DNA of 64,000 nucleotides from Ariolimax columbianus (GCA_036924085.1 JAVGWX010000008.1:56508814-56572813); one strand, 5' to 3'. Positions 23,255-34,159 are shown, counted from the stretch's first letter. Numbers and translations: made by a program. Notes: generated by a model from the letters alone, not told the origin.

Positions 23255-23985
23255 GGATAACAACCTCTTCCTACGCTGTCAGACGTCAACTTGAATTTAT
23301 TCGAAGAAAGCTGCGGTCATCCTGAGGCTGTCGACACTGCCATAGAGCTTGTCAAGTGTTTAAACTTGTGATAGCCACAAGTACTTTCTCTGGTCCTCGT
23401 ATGTCGGACAATTTTGCAGCAGATGCTCGGGGATTATTTTCCCGGTACTACAGGTACATTCGTCAGTAGCACAAATTTTCAGTTTATTTAATAGATGGTA
23501 CCTTAGACTGTTGTGGCCTGTGCAGAGTCTGAAGACTCTCTTCTGTTCAACTAGTAATAAGCACCATTTGTTGTGTAGCCAGTATGCTCTGTTTCCCCTT
23601 TGCCCGTGTATCTGGCCCTAATAAACCTTTTGGACTCTTCGTAGGTCACACTAAAATCTGGTTGTGGTAACCTTGCACTTTCTTTTTCCAGTCTGTCTGC
23701 CTCCTAGTTGCCTCTAATGTTACAGTAGGATGGAACCCACTGAACCACTACTCTTTTAGATGTAGACTGCTAGCATAGTTTATAGAGTACGTATCTTAAA
23801 TCAATTAGTTCTGAATTTTTCTGGATTTTAACGGTGTAACCACAGACAGGGCATCTGTAAAAAAAAAAAAAGGATCTGGCTTTCATTGCGTCCACCTGTC
23901 AGCACTGCTTCTACTGCAGCTTTCAATGCCTCTGCCTCTGTTGAAGGATAACATGAGGTGTTGGAGAGTACCAATACAACATAAT
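23255..23985 (-). mobile_element. RNase H LINE fragment, degenerate
   Basis: The minus strand reads as decayed RNase H and tail of the LINE at 1196: near 23710-23735 VVVQWVPSYCN, then 'EADRLEKE', 'FSVTYEES', 'ARY.GKG.TEHTGY' and, near 23400, a trace of 'CKIVRHTRT..'. Many stops and shifts. An A run (23859-23870) interrupts the text. Confidence 0.75.
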
Positions 23986-24083
23986 GTTAGTGGATAACAT
24001 GAGTTGTTGGAGAGTACCAATACAACATAATGTTAGTGAATAACACGAGTTGTTGGAGAGTACCAATACAACACAAAGTTAGT
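23946..24083. repeat. 46-bp minisatellite, 3 units
   Basis: Units start at 23946, 23992 and 24038: GGATAACATGAGTTGTTGGA, GAGTACCAATACAACATAAT, GTTAGT. It sits at the edge of the RNase H LINE remnant, whose RNase H 'AEAEALKAAVE' text (GCCTCTGCCTCTG on this strand) ends just before it. Confidence 0.85.
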
Positions 24084-24233
24084 CTCAGGCGATCGATAAT
24101 TACGGCAACAACCTAGATTTGTGTTTAAGCCTCAGGTTTTTTCTGGGTGTTCATGTGCGCGCGAAAATACTTTGTAGTTATGACATAATGGGTAAAATTG
24201 GTATGTCCTTTCCTTAAGTTTAAGTGGTACCCT

Positions 24234-24268
24234 GGGGGGGGGGGGGGGGGGGGGGGGGGGTTGGGGGG
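24234..24268 (+). repeat. Poly(G) tract (27 G, then TT and 6 G)
   Basis: A run of 27 consecutive G followed by TTGGGGGG. Shorter C or G runs occur at 75-87, 13510-13525, 21686-21708, 43196-43221 and 63331-63344. Exact length is unreliable in most sequencing. Confidence 0.9.
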
Positions 24269-24855
24269 TAGAGAGCAGCACCACTGTAGCCTTCAAAGAA
24301 TGTCGTAAATGGAGACTCTACGGAGCGGTTGTTGAAAGCCACTCGGGCTTAGTTAATTCAATTTGTGACGTTTGTCGACGACTTAAAGTGGATCTTCTTC
24401 AATTTTGATTCCTTTTTTTCAAATTTGTTGTCTCCATGTATTCCTTAGTCTGCCTATGCCTTTCCTTCCCTGGGGGTTCCATGACAGGGATTGCCTGATG
24501 ATACTGGCCTTGGGCTTTCTTAATGTAGGCCCCATCCATTTCCACTTTCTTCCTAAGATTTCCTGTTCCAATTTACCTTGTCCCGCTCTCTCCCACAGTA
24601 TGTCGTTTGTAACTTTGTCAAACCATTTTATACCAAGAATTTTTCTCAGGCATCTGTGGACAAAACCCTGCAGTTTCCTGTCATTGCCTTTGGTCATCCT
24701 CCAGACATCTGTTCACAAAACCCTGCAGTCTCCTGTCATTGCCTTTGGTCCTCCTCCAGACATCTGTTCACAAAACCCTGCAGTCTCCTGTCATTGCCTT
24801 TGGTCATCCTCCAGGTTTCCGCTCCATACAGCAGGACTGGCTTCATATTTGAATT

Positions 24856-25103
24856 GGGGACGGCGTGGGCTAGTGGTTAAGTGACACGGTTCACAACCAG
24901 AAGGTGCTGGGTTCGATCCCCATCACAGCACCGGCCGTTACCCCGGGGACGCAAACCCTTAGAAATGCAGGAGGAAGCAGACCCTTACATAAAATGCATG
25001 CTGAAGTCGGATGCACTGGACTGATAGGCGCAAAATAAAAATCACAGCGCAACGCACACCGCCCTGGGGATTAGAGAAATAAGGCGAACGCATAAAAAAA
25101 ATA
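24856..25103 (+). mobile_element. tRNA-derived SINE (SINE-1), complete, inserted in the LINE
   Basis: The tRNA-like head GGGGACGGCGTGGGCTAGTGG (A box) and GGTTCGATCCCC (B box) could drive RNA polymerase III. The body contains AGGAGGAAGCAGACCC, AAAATGCATGCTGAAGTCGG and AACGCACACCGCCCTGGGG, ending GGCGAACGCATAAAAAAAA. The flanks ATATTTGAATT and ATATTTCAATT look like a target-site duplication with one change. Removing the SINE rejoins the LINE text KVRIFN and MKPVLLYGAETW. So the SINE is younger than the LINE. Other copies: 990, 38668, 55982, and a divergent one in the 48 kb block. Confidence 0.9.
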
Positions 25104-26823
25104 TTTCAATTGAAAATCCTTACTTTTGTCTTCATTTTATTTCCTTGGAGTTCCATATGAATTTCAACATTCCGAATGCAACTCTTGCTTTGTGTATCCT
25201 TGTTTTTATATCCTCGTCTGTCCCTCCTTCCTTGTTGATGATACTTCCTAGGTATGTAAATACCTCTACCTTTTCCAGCGATGTTCATCTCAGTCTGATT
25301 GGTTCTGTGTTTGCTGCATTGACCCAAATTATTTGTGTCTTTTCCTCATGGATCTTCAAACCGACTTGTTTAGAGGTATTATACAGTCTTTCCAGTTTAC
25401 TTTGCTTTTGGAGTTGGCAGTGGGACAGAAGGGCTATATCATCCACAAAATCCAGGTTCTCCATCTGTTTATTCAAGGTCCATTACATTCCATTTCTCTC
25501 ATTTTTTGTTACTTTTATAATAAAGTCCACTGCCAGGATGAACAGGAAAGGTGACAGTAGGCAACCTTGTCGTACCCCTGATTTAATTTGAATGGCTCTG
25601 TGAGTTGTCCTTCGTGTATAGCTCTCATTGAATACTCTCATACGTCTATCTAATTATGTTTGTGAGCTTTTGAGGAATTACACAGTGCCTCAGTAGTTTC
25701 CAGAGAATATCTCTGTCCAAACTGTCGAAAGCTTTCTCATAATCAACGAAATTGATGTACAAACTTTAATTGCATTCCAATGATTGCTCCACAATCATCC
25801 GATCAATGCATGATCTATTCTGTCTGAAGCCCGCCTGCTCGTCCCTTATCTTGTTACCCACTGCCTTTTTCAACCTTTCTAGTATTACTCTATTTAACAT
25901 CTTTTCCGGCACATAAACACATTACTCCTCTATGGTTTGTTCATTCATGTAAATCTCCCTTCTTAGGCAATTTTTTCAGGCAGCCCTCTCTCCAATCTAT
26001 TGGTAAGCTTTCTTGCTCCCAGATGGCACCTATCAAGTTATGGATGTAGTAGATGTTTTAACAACTGCTTTTATGGCTTCCGGTTGTATCCCATCAGGTC
26101 CTTCTGATTTTCCGTTCCTTAGAATCTCTATGGTCCTTCTAATCTCTGCATTACTTGGATTATCTCAGTTGATCGGCAGGTCCTCCTCTACTGTGTGATG
26201 TCTGGTGGTTTGGGACTGGTCTGTTCAAAAGCTCTTTAAAGTATTCTTCCCATCTTTTCTTTTGTTCTTCGTGGTTAGTTATCATTTCCCCAAGTTTATT
26301 TTTGATTAGTTTACATTGTTGTTGATACTTTCCGATAGTTTCTTCGTAGCCTCATATAGAACTTCCATATTTCCCTTTCCTGCCGCCTCTTCCGCTTCCT
26401 CATCCAGACCACCAATGTAACGTCTTTTGTTCGCCTTGATGGTCTTTTTAACCTCCTTGTTACTCCCTACATACTCTTTCTGCGCTGTGCTTTTTTGCTG
26501 CTCTCGTTTTACTATTTAGTAAGGCCATTTTCTTATTTCACCTCTTCTCGATCTTACTGATTGTTTCTGCTGTTATCCATTCTTTATGCTGCCGTTTCTT
26601 CCTTCCTAGCACTTCCTCGTATGCAGTTTGCATGTACTGTGTACTTGTTTCCATTTATCCTCAATGCTCGCCCCTTCATATAGCTGCTCCAGTGCTTGAT
26701 TTATTCCTCAGTGTTGTACGGAACTCGTTTTTCTCGTCATATTCTTTCAGGTATTGTACGCAGTACCGTGGCCTGCTGTACCGTGGCCTGCTGTACCGTT
26801 GCCTGCTGACTTGCATCGTTCTG

Positions 26824-27283
26824 TTTACTCTTAACTTCAGCTGTACCTTCTTTATCCTTCACTTCAGCTGTACCTTCTTTATCCTTCACTTCAGCTGTAC
26901 CTTCTTTATCCTTCACTTCAGCTGTACCTTCTTTATCCTTCACTTCAGCTGTACCTTCTTTATCCTTCACTTCAGCTGTACCTTCTTTATCCTTCACTTC
27001 AGCTCTACCTTCTTTATCCTTCACTTCAGCTGTACCTTCTTTATCCTTCACTTCAGCTGTACCTTCTTTATCCTTCACTTCAGCTGTACCTTCTTTATCC
27101 TTCACTTCAGCTGTACCTTCTTTATCCTTCACTTCAGCTGTACCTTCTTTATCCTTCACTTCAGCTGTACCTTCTTTATCCTTCACTTCAGCTGTATCTT
27201 CTTTATCCTTCACTTCAGCTGTATCTTCTTTATCCTTCACTTCAGCTGTATCTTCTTTATCCTTCACTTCAGCTGTATCTTCG
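26824..27283. repeat. 27-bp minisatellite inside the LINE, about 17 units
   Basis: Unit CTTCAGCTGTACCTTCTTTA + TCCTTCA. On the LINE's coding (minus) strand it stays in frame and spells AEVKDKEGT repeated, with EDT replacing EGT in the right-most units. It lies in the linker between endonuclease and RT. Confidence 0.95.
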
Positions 27284-27611
27284 CAATCACTAAATAGTGT
27301 TCTGCTGCCACATCTGCTCCCCACCCCCCCCCCACCCCCACCATCCCACCCTCTAATGTAGACCCTGCCATCTAATAAAGATCGTCTAAATTTTGAGAGT
27401 TCACGCAGATGTGATCAATCTGATTCTTCGTTCTCTGGTCTGGGGATACCAATGTTGCTTAATGACTGGCTCTGTGTGCAAACATACTTCCTCCTATGAC
27501 CAATTTGTTTCCTGAACAAAAATCTGTAAAGCGCTCTCGGTTTTCAATTAGGACTAGTACCTCCCTCCCCATGATCTCCTCATATCCCACGTTGTCATGT
27601 CCTATTTTTTG

Positions 27612-28310
27612 CGTTGAGATCTCCCATTAGTTTGGTAATGTCACTCCTTCCTGTCTCCTCCACTAGTTGAAATCTCCCATTAGTTTGGTAATGTCCCTCC
27701 TCCCTGTCTCTTCCACTAGTTGAAATCTCCCATTAGTTTGGTAATGTCACTCCTTCCTGTCTCCTCCACTAGTTGAAATCTCCCATTAGTTTGGTAATGT
27801 CCCTCCTCCCTGTCTCTTCCACTAGTTGAAATCTCCCATTAGTTTGGTAATGTCACTCCTTCCTGTCTCCTCCACTAGTTGAAATCTCCCATTAGTTTGG
27901 TAATGTCCCTCCTCCCTGTCTCTTCCACTAGTTGAAATCTCCCATTAGTTTGGTAATGTCACTCCTTCCTGTCTCCTCCACTAGTTGAAATCTCCCATTA
28001 GTTTGGTAATGTCCCTCCTCCCTGTCTCTTCCACTAGTTGAAATCTCCCATTAGTTTGGTAATGTCACTCCTTCCTGTCTCCTCCACTAGTTGAAATCTC
28101 CCATTAGTTTGGTAATGTCCCTCCTCCCTGTCTCTTCCACTAGTTGAAATCTCCCATTAGTTTGGTAATGTCACTCCTTCCTGTCTCCTCCACTAGTTGA
28201 AATCTCCCATTAGTTTGGTAATGTCCCTCCTCCCTGTCTCTTCCACTAGTTGAAATCTCCCATTAGTATGGTAATGCCACTCCTCCCTGTCTCCTCCACT
28301 AGTTGCTGTA
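27612..28310. repeat. 53-bp minisatellite with 106-bp higher-order period, inside LINE endonuclease
   Basis: Units step 53 bp (GTTGAAATCT at 27666, 27719, 27772 and so on). Two unit types alternate: one with TCACTCCTTCCTGTCTCCTC, one with TCCCTCCTCCCTGTCTCTTC, giving a 106-bp period. The unit derives from the endonuclease block DITKLMGDLN(AK) and the LVEETGR text preceding it. The last unit (28260-28310) is a variant that leads back to unique LINE sequence. Confidence 0.95.
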
Positions 28311-28948
28311 ATCTGCTGTAGAAAATCTCTTCAACTGTTTCTTACTTTTCATTTGTTGTTGCATATCCCTGAATTATATTTAGTTAACAGTCGTCATCCG
28401 GCTGTTGTCCACTTTATGGGCCTTCACTGAGAGCATTAGGGCCACTTCTTCTGTGTGTGGTGCGTTCTTATCTTATTCATGTCCGGAGTAAATCACAGTC
28501 TCCCCTTTTGCCAACAGCATTTTTCCTGACTGAGTCCATCTAGTCTCACTCAGTTCAAGGATACTAATGCCCTATCGCTCCCTCTCGTTTGCAATCTGCG
28601 CCGTCTTCCCCTCCTCCCACAGTGTTCCAACATTCCAGGTGCCAAGTCTGGAAGGCATTATCGAAAGAAAGATAGTATGCAGTCCAGCTTCATTTCGGGT
28701 TTGGCTGAACCGCATCAAAGGCCCTGCTGAGGGGAACTTACCATTCAAGGACGGCTGGGGTTTATTTTGGTTGTTGCTTTTGTAGCAATTGTTTGTTTTT
28801 TTACGAGGTGGGGTAGCTGGCCTCACGCTGAACCTTCCTCCTTTCTCATCCGGGCTTAGGACAGGCCATGGCGGAGATACCATCCCGTCTGAGTTGGTAA
28901 AATAAGAATAAGTAGAAGTACATTTCAAGCATGTCGTAAAATACATTT

Positions 28949-28970
28949 GGTTGGTTGGTTGGTTGGTTAT
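28949..28970. repeat. (GGTT)n microsatellite
   Basis: TTGGTTGGTTGGTTGGTTGG lies exactly between two minus-strand LINEs and is probably the 3' tail, (AACC)n, of the one at 28977-29640. Confidence 0.85.
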
Positions 28971-28976
28971 TGATTC

Positions 28977-29640
28977 AATGGCTTATGGGCTCCTGACCTT
29001 TGGCCCAGTGCCATATAGTGGTATCTGCAAGTGTTTGTAAGCTGTTGTTCAGTTTCGTATAAAGTGTTCCTCCTTTTCAGGAGGTTGATGTTGTCTTTGG
29101 GATATGGGATGGCCAAATGTTTTGTAGATTTCTCTCCCAGTATATCCCATTGCCCATTTTTCCAGCCAGTCCTCTTTATTCGCAGTCTTCAGTAGTTGTT
29201 TGACTGTCTGTATAGTTATTAGTGTGTATTGTTGTTCTTGACTTGATCCCTTCTTAGCCGGTTTGTTTGCCTTTTCATTGCCAGGTGTATTTAAGTGACT
29301 AGGGATCCATTGTATAACTATTCTTTATTCATAGATGTGAGAAATTGGTTGGCATTTAGGGATATTTGGGTAAGTTCAGGCTTACAGTGGCCACCATCTT
29401 CCAGAGCTTGAAGAGCAGATAATGAGTCTGTAAAGATTACGATGCTTTGGGCTTTTGGTGGGAAAGCATAAAATAGTCCTCAAGTGGTGCAGAGCTACTT
29501 CCAGTGCTGTTATTTATGCTTCAATAGCTTGAACATATCTCCCCACAGGCATCAAACAGCTCATCAGATGTTCTTTCTGGATACTGCATATCCTGCTTTT
29601 AATGGTGGCCTTAAAGCAGATCTGTCAGTAAAATACATTT
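28977..29640 (-). mobile_element. RNase H-bearing LINE fragment (second type)
   Basis: On the minus strand: SLSALQALEDGG (near 29400), VIQWIPSHLNTPGNEKANKP (29260-29320), then NKEDWLEKWAMG, YKTFGHPIPKDN, LKRRNTLYETEQQLTNTCRY and HYMALGQRSG. WIPSH...GNE.A is the RNase H C-terminal motif. The sequence differs from the LINE at 1196, so it is another lineage. The last catalytic Asp has become Asn (EKANK instead of E.AD) and frames are broken. Confidence 0.75.
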
Positions 29641-29869
29641 AAAGACGGGTGTCCTTAGTGCTAACAGCGTCATTATATACAATCAATGTTTGCGGGAAAC
29701 ACTAGTGCACAGCGATTGTAGTCGCTGACTTCATTCAGGCATCTTGTAAGGAGGAAAGGAACAGCTACAATGTTTGCTCTTGTGGTTCAGGAGGAACGAA
29801 AAAGAGAAAACAAAATAACAAAAGAGTGGTCACTCACAGACAAACCTAGGAGATAGGTCATAAAAAACA

Positions 29870-30175
29870 GGAGCAATAAACAGAGTGACATCACTTACTG
29901 ACGATCCTAGGAGACAGGTGATCACTTTTACTATCCTTGGAGAAAGGGGATCACGTCACGATGATCCTGGGAGAAAGGTAATGACTTCCTAACTATCCTG
30001 GGAGAAAGGTGATCACTTCCTAACGATCCTGGTAGAAAGGTGATCACTTCCTAACGATCCTGGGAGAAAGGTGATCACTTCCTAGCGATCCTGGGAGAAA
30101 GGTGATCACTTCCTAACGATCCTGGGAGAAAGGTGATCACTTCCTAGCGATCCTGGGAGAAAGGTGATCATTTGC
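29870..30175. repeat. 31-bp minisatellite, about 9 units
   Basis: Unit GATCCTGGGAGAAAGGTGAT + CACTTCCTAAC. Units get more regular towards the right. Confidence 0.92.
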
Positions 30176-30351
30176 TGTCGATACTAGCAGAATTGACATG
30201 ACTTTTTTGCTCTTGCACACTTATACCGATTTCTTCTTGATCGCATACTGAAAACCTTTGAGCTTATATCTCTATGTAATTTGAGTCGTATTCATTTTTC
30301 TTTGTCTCTAACCAAAGGTTTTATCTGTCGAAGCGTGTTCTCATCTCTTGC

Positions 30352-30500
30352 TGTCACTTTGAGTGCACTTCTTCACATAATCCTTGTCACTTTAAGTGCA
30401 CTTCTTCACATAACCCTTGTCACTTTGAGTGCACTTCTTCATATGGCCATTGTCACTTTGAATGCACTTCTTCATTTGACCCTTGTTGTTGTTTTGAATG
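30352..30500. repeat. 33-bp minisatellite, left part
   Basis: Unit CACTTCTTCACATAACCCTT + GTCACTTTGAGTG, 4 units. Same unit family as 30795-31300; the two parts are separated by repeat F. Confidence 0.88.
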
Positions 30501-30790
30501 CCCACAATGAGTAGATTACTCTTATGTGAGCCCTGAAAAGGTCGTTAAGTGGCAGGTTGCAGTAGCTTTCCTCACATCTCGAGCGTGCTGATGAAAGTGC
30601 ACCGGGGTCTTCCATGCCGTTGTGCTATCTGCGTGTCGCTCACTACTATGGAGATCAGGTCGAACCTCACCTTGTTAGCCAGAATGTTGTCCTCAACAAC
30701 AGCCTGTTTCCTGGACGACCAACGAAGAGGTCAAGTGAGGGTCTTGGCCTATATATTTCTCCTGACCCTGGCTAACATTTCCTGATCAGT
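30488..30790 (+). repeat. Dispersed repeat F (~270 bp), inserted in the 33-bp array
   Basis: Homologous to 42885-43165: GTTGTTGTT start, CCCACAATGAGTAG, AAAGG.CGTTAAGTGGC.GGTT, GCGTGCTGATGAAAGT, CCTGACCCTG.CTAACAT. A partial copy is at 41725-41870. No coding sense seen. Confidence 0.75.
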
Positions 30791-30794
30791 GACA

Positions 30795-31300
30795 TGATCA
30801 TTGTCACTTTGAATTCACTTCTTGACATACCAGTTTTCCGTTTTAGTGAATTTCTTCACATGCGCAGTGTCCGTTATAGTTCACCTCTTCACATGCGCGG
30901 TGTCCGCTATAGTTCACTTTTTCACATGCTCGGTGTCCGTTATAGTTCACTTCTTCACATGACCCTTGTCAGTATTAGATCACTTCTTCACATGACCCTT
31001 GTCAGTATGAGATCACGTCGTCTTCACATGCCCGTTGTCCGCTTTAGTTCACCTCTTCACATGTCCGTTGTTCGCTTTAGTTCACCTCTTCACATGTCCG
31101 TTGTTCGCTTTAGTTCACCTCTTCACATGTCCGTTGTTCGCTTTAGTTCACCTCTTCACATGCCCGTTGTCAGCTTTAGTTCACCTCTTCACATGCCCGT
31201 TGTCAGCTTTAGTTCACCTCTTCACATGCCCGTTGTCCGCTTTAGTTCACCTTTTCACATGACCCTTGCCAGTATGAGATCACTTTTTCCCACGAGCGCT
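30795..31300. repeat. 33-bp minisatellite, right part, about 15 units
   Basis: Unit CACCTCTTCACATGCCCGTT + GTCCGCTTTAGTT, with GACCCTTGTCAGTATGAGAT variants like the left part at both ends of this block. Confidence 0.93.
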
Positions 31301-31771
31301 GTCCGTTTCCATGGACTTCTATTTCTCTTATTTTAATCAACTTCCCCATAACCAAGAAGCTGAAAGTTTGTAAATAGCCTCTGCTAATGTGATCTGTTAA
31401 TCTATAAAATTATGACGGATCAAGCTAAAAGGTGTTTTATATCATGTTGATCTTCTAATTCTTATGTGCTCGGTCAATGGCTGACACAGCAGTCAATGAC
31501 TATCACGTCTGATTCGTGTTCCATGGCCAAAAAACAGATGCATCTTCAGCCAGATTACAACCATCGTTCGTGCTGCGCCCCAGTTCTAGCTCATCATTGT
31601 CATGTAAGATTCTATGTATATCATGGACTCCTTACTGAGGACGAAATAATGTGTGCCTTCTCCCTACTATTTATGTTGTAGAAGAAGTACGATTATGTGT
31701 GAGACTCGGTGGATCAACACATGAAAAAACGTCAGACCGCTAATTGTGAGTAGGAGCAGGAAAACAAATAT

Positions 31772-32150
31772 ATCTCGTGTCTCTCATGTGTCTCTCGTGT
31801 GTCTCTCATGTGTCTCTCATGTATCTCTCATCGGTACTCGTGGGTCTCTCGTGTGTCTATCATGTGTCTCTCGTGTGTCTCTCATGTGTCTCTCATATGT
31901 CTCTCGTGTCTCTAATGTGTATCTCGTGTATCTCGTGTGTCTCTCATGTGTCTGTCGTGTGTCTGTCGTGTGTCTCTCGTGTGTCTCTCATGTGTATCTG
32001 GTGTGTCTCTCATGTGTCTCTCGTGTGTCTCTTGTGTGTCTCTAATGTGTCTCTCGTGTGTCTCTCATGTGTCTCTCGTGTGTCTCTCGTGTGTCTCTTG
32101 TGTGTCTCTCGTGTGTCTCTAATGTGTCTCTCGTGTGTCTCTCGTGTGTT
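31772..32150. repeat. 11-bp minisatellite
   Basis: TCTCTCGTGTG and TCTCTCATGTG units, about 34 copies, with a few deletions. Open in several frames as Val/Ser/Leu/Cys-rich text with no biological meaning. Confidence 0.95.
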
Positions 32151-32159
32151 TTTCGTCTC

Positions 32160-32960
32160 CGATACGCGAGAACACCTGTGACGATTTCTTATATTATCCA
32201 ATTATGTGCCGTTTTCTAATTCTGAATGTCTTCACTTCATCATTTGATGTGTTCTGCCCTTCTGCTATTTTTCCCTAGTTCATTATCATTGTTGTTTGTT
32301 GTCACTGATAAAGACCTTTTTGTTGTAACGTAGGTTTCTATTATGTTTCTGTCTGTGCTGGGTATCTCACCATACAGTTAAAAAAAATTCATTTTCTTTT
32401 TTACTTTATACATCCACAATGCGGCCGCACCCTCGCCTTATTTTAATTTAATTTTCATTTGTACTGCCGCTGCTGCAGCTATTTGTTGACTCGTGTCCTC
32501 TAATCTTCCACTTTCCCTATATCATAGTATCCCCAAGCCTTCCTTGAAATTTTACGAATAATTAATTACCTGCGCTCTTTTGTTCAGCATTGTTGTTATT
32601 TGTTGTCCCAGATGAAGACCTATTGACCGTACCGTAGGTTTCGTTTATGTTTTCGTGTCGGTACGGTTTCTGACCATACCCATTTATTTAATTTTAATTT
32701 AATTTAATTTAAATTTTATTTCATTTTATTTCACTTGAATTATTTATTTTTTTTAAAACTATATTATCGACAGTGCTGCCGCAGCCTCGCTTTATTTGAA
32801 TAAAATAAATATAAAGACCATAGAAAAACTTTTAAACGGACATCTTTAAAAGTAGAAAGCTACATGGATAGTCCTGTGTCCTTATTGGAGCGAGATAAGA
32901 ACGCATTAGACAACACATTTTCAACATCCCACCCAATACAATTTTCCCTGTCATGTTGTT
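32160..32960. other. No gene; two related segments
   Basis: Segments at about 32285-32450 and 32585-32710 resemble each other (TGTTGTTTGTTGTC.C.GAT, AAGACCT.TT, GTAGGTTTC), suggesting an old duplication or an unclassified repeat. TTTAATTTAATTT-rich sequence follows. Confidence 0.45.
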
Positions 32961-32972
32961 AGATATGTTTTC

Positions 32973-33074
32973 TGCAAGACAAGCTCTATGGCAGTGGCGA
33001 CAGCCTCAGGATGACCGCCGCTTTTTTCGAAAAAATAATGGTTACTGTCTGACTGCGTACGAAGAAGAAGAAAA
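32973..33074 (+). mobile_element. Very short 5'-truncated RNase H LINE insertion with target-site duplication
   Basis: 102 bp identical or nearly so to the last ~85 bp of the LINE (GCAAGACAAGCTCTATGGCA to CTGACTGCGTACGAAGAAGA) plus the GAA tail. It is flanked by AGATATGTTTTC at 32961-32972 and 33075-33086, a 12-bp target-site duplication. Confidence 0.93.
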
Positions 33075-33086
33075 AGATATGTTTTC

Positions 33087-33355
33087 GTCCAGCATAGACA
33101 TACATTCCAGCTTAACGGCAAATCTCTGTAGAAACGCCTTCAAGCCTTTATAAGATTTCGATCCTTGTGGTGCAGACTTTATGTAAACCAATTCTGACAG
33201 TGAGCGACAGTTTTGTGACCTAACTTAATTCTGTAATTACGTTTTTCAGTGCAAAATAGCTTTCAATATTCGATTTTTATGAAAACCACCGCCGTCAAAT
33301 TTTATTAATTTGTGTTGAAAACCGTGGTTACCGGACATGTCTCTGTAAAAGAGTA
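33087..33355. other. No feature recognised
   Basis: AT-rich sequence without repeats. Confidence 0.4.
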
Positions 33356-33359
33356 AAGA

Positions 33360-34020
33360 CAGTGTGTATGTGTATGTGTGCACTTATGTGTGAACGTAGT
33401 GTGTGTATTTATGAGTGTATGTAGTGTGTATATTTTCGAGTGTTTGTAGTGTGTGTATTTACGAGTGTTTGTATTTACGAGTGTTTGTAGTGTGTGTATT
33501 TACGAGTGTTTGTATTTACGAGTGTATGTAGTGTGTGTATTTGTTAGTGTATGTAGTGTGTATATTTTTGAGTATATGTAGTGTGTGTATTTTTCAGTGT
33601 ATGTAGTGTGTGTGTTTTTGAGTGTATGCAATGTGTGTATGTATGTGTGTATATAGTGTGTTTATTTGTGTATGTATGTAGTGTGTGTATTTACGAGTGT
33701 TTGTAGTGTGTGTATTTATAAGTGTATTTAGTGTGTTTATTTACGAGTGTATGTTGTGTGTGTATTTACGAGTGTACGTAGTGTGTGTATTTATGTGTGC
33801 ATGTGGTGTGTGTATATATGTGTGCATGTAGTGAGTGTATTTATGTATGAATGTAGTGTGTGTATTTACGAGTGTGTGTAGTGTGTGTAGTTATGTATGT
33901 ATGTAGTGTTTGTATTTATGTGTGTATGTAGTGTTTATATTTATGTGTGTTTGTAGTGTGTGTATTTATGTGTGTATGTAATGTTTGTAATTATGTGTGT
34001 ATTTATGTGTGTATGTTCGA
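33360..34020. repeat. GTGTGTAT-rich degenerate minisatellite (~22-24 bp)
   Basis: Loose unit TGTAGTGTGTGTATTTACGA + GTGTA with length variation, about 28 units. TATTTATGTGTG forms dominate on the right. Confidence 0.9.
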
Positions 34021-34159
34021 TTAAGCGTTAGATGAATGTGTTCTTTGTTGACATTCACAAAATGAAAGTACTTAAAAGTATAAAAGCAAAAGCTTGAAGA
34101 TATTTAAGAACCATTGAAGACTTTTGTTTTGAAATTGGCATTTGATATAATCTAATTTG

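Larger units (their letters stand above)
24405..28930 (-). mobile_element. RTE/CR1-like LINE, nearly full length, with inserted SINE and two internal minisatellites
   Basis: Read on the minus strand from 28930 it starts with a 5' leader, then an APE-type endonuclease (LGTWNVGTLWEEGKTAQIAN near 28640), the GDLNAK motif near 27610, and the NQIDHI motif near 27420. After a linker comes reverse transcriptase: QAGFRQNRSCIDRM (~25810), FVDYEKAFDSL (~25740), GVRQGCLLSPF (~25560), FVDDIALLSHC (~25440), then MKTKVRIFN (~25110) and KLQGFVHRCLRKILGIKW (~24640). The tail ends with GRLRNTWR (~24430). These are the domains of an endonuclease-RT LINE of the RTE/CR1 group. It is broken by shifts and stops, by a SINE at 24856-25103 and by arrays at 26824-27283 and 27612-28310. 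No RNase H is present. Confidence 0.85.

Noticed and set aside
24856..24930. tRNA gene candidates (A and B boxes at 24856, 38918 minus, 55984, 55200 minus, 48288)
   Set aside because: Each is joined to a shared body and A-rich or repeat tail, and the cloverleaf arms are degraded; they are SINE heads.
26632..27297. 221-codon + strand frame with repeated ILHFSCTFF, resembling membrane segments
   Set aside because: It is the complement of the in-frame LINE minisatellite; the LINE coding strand is minus.
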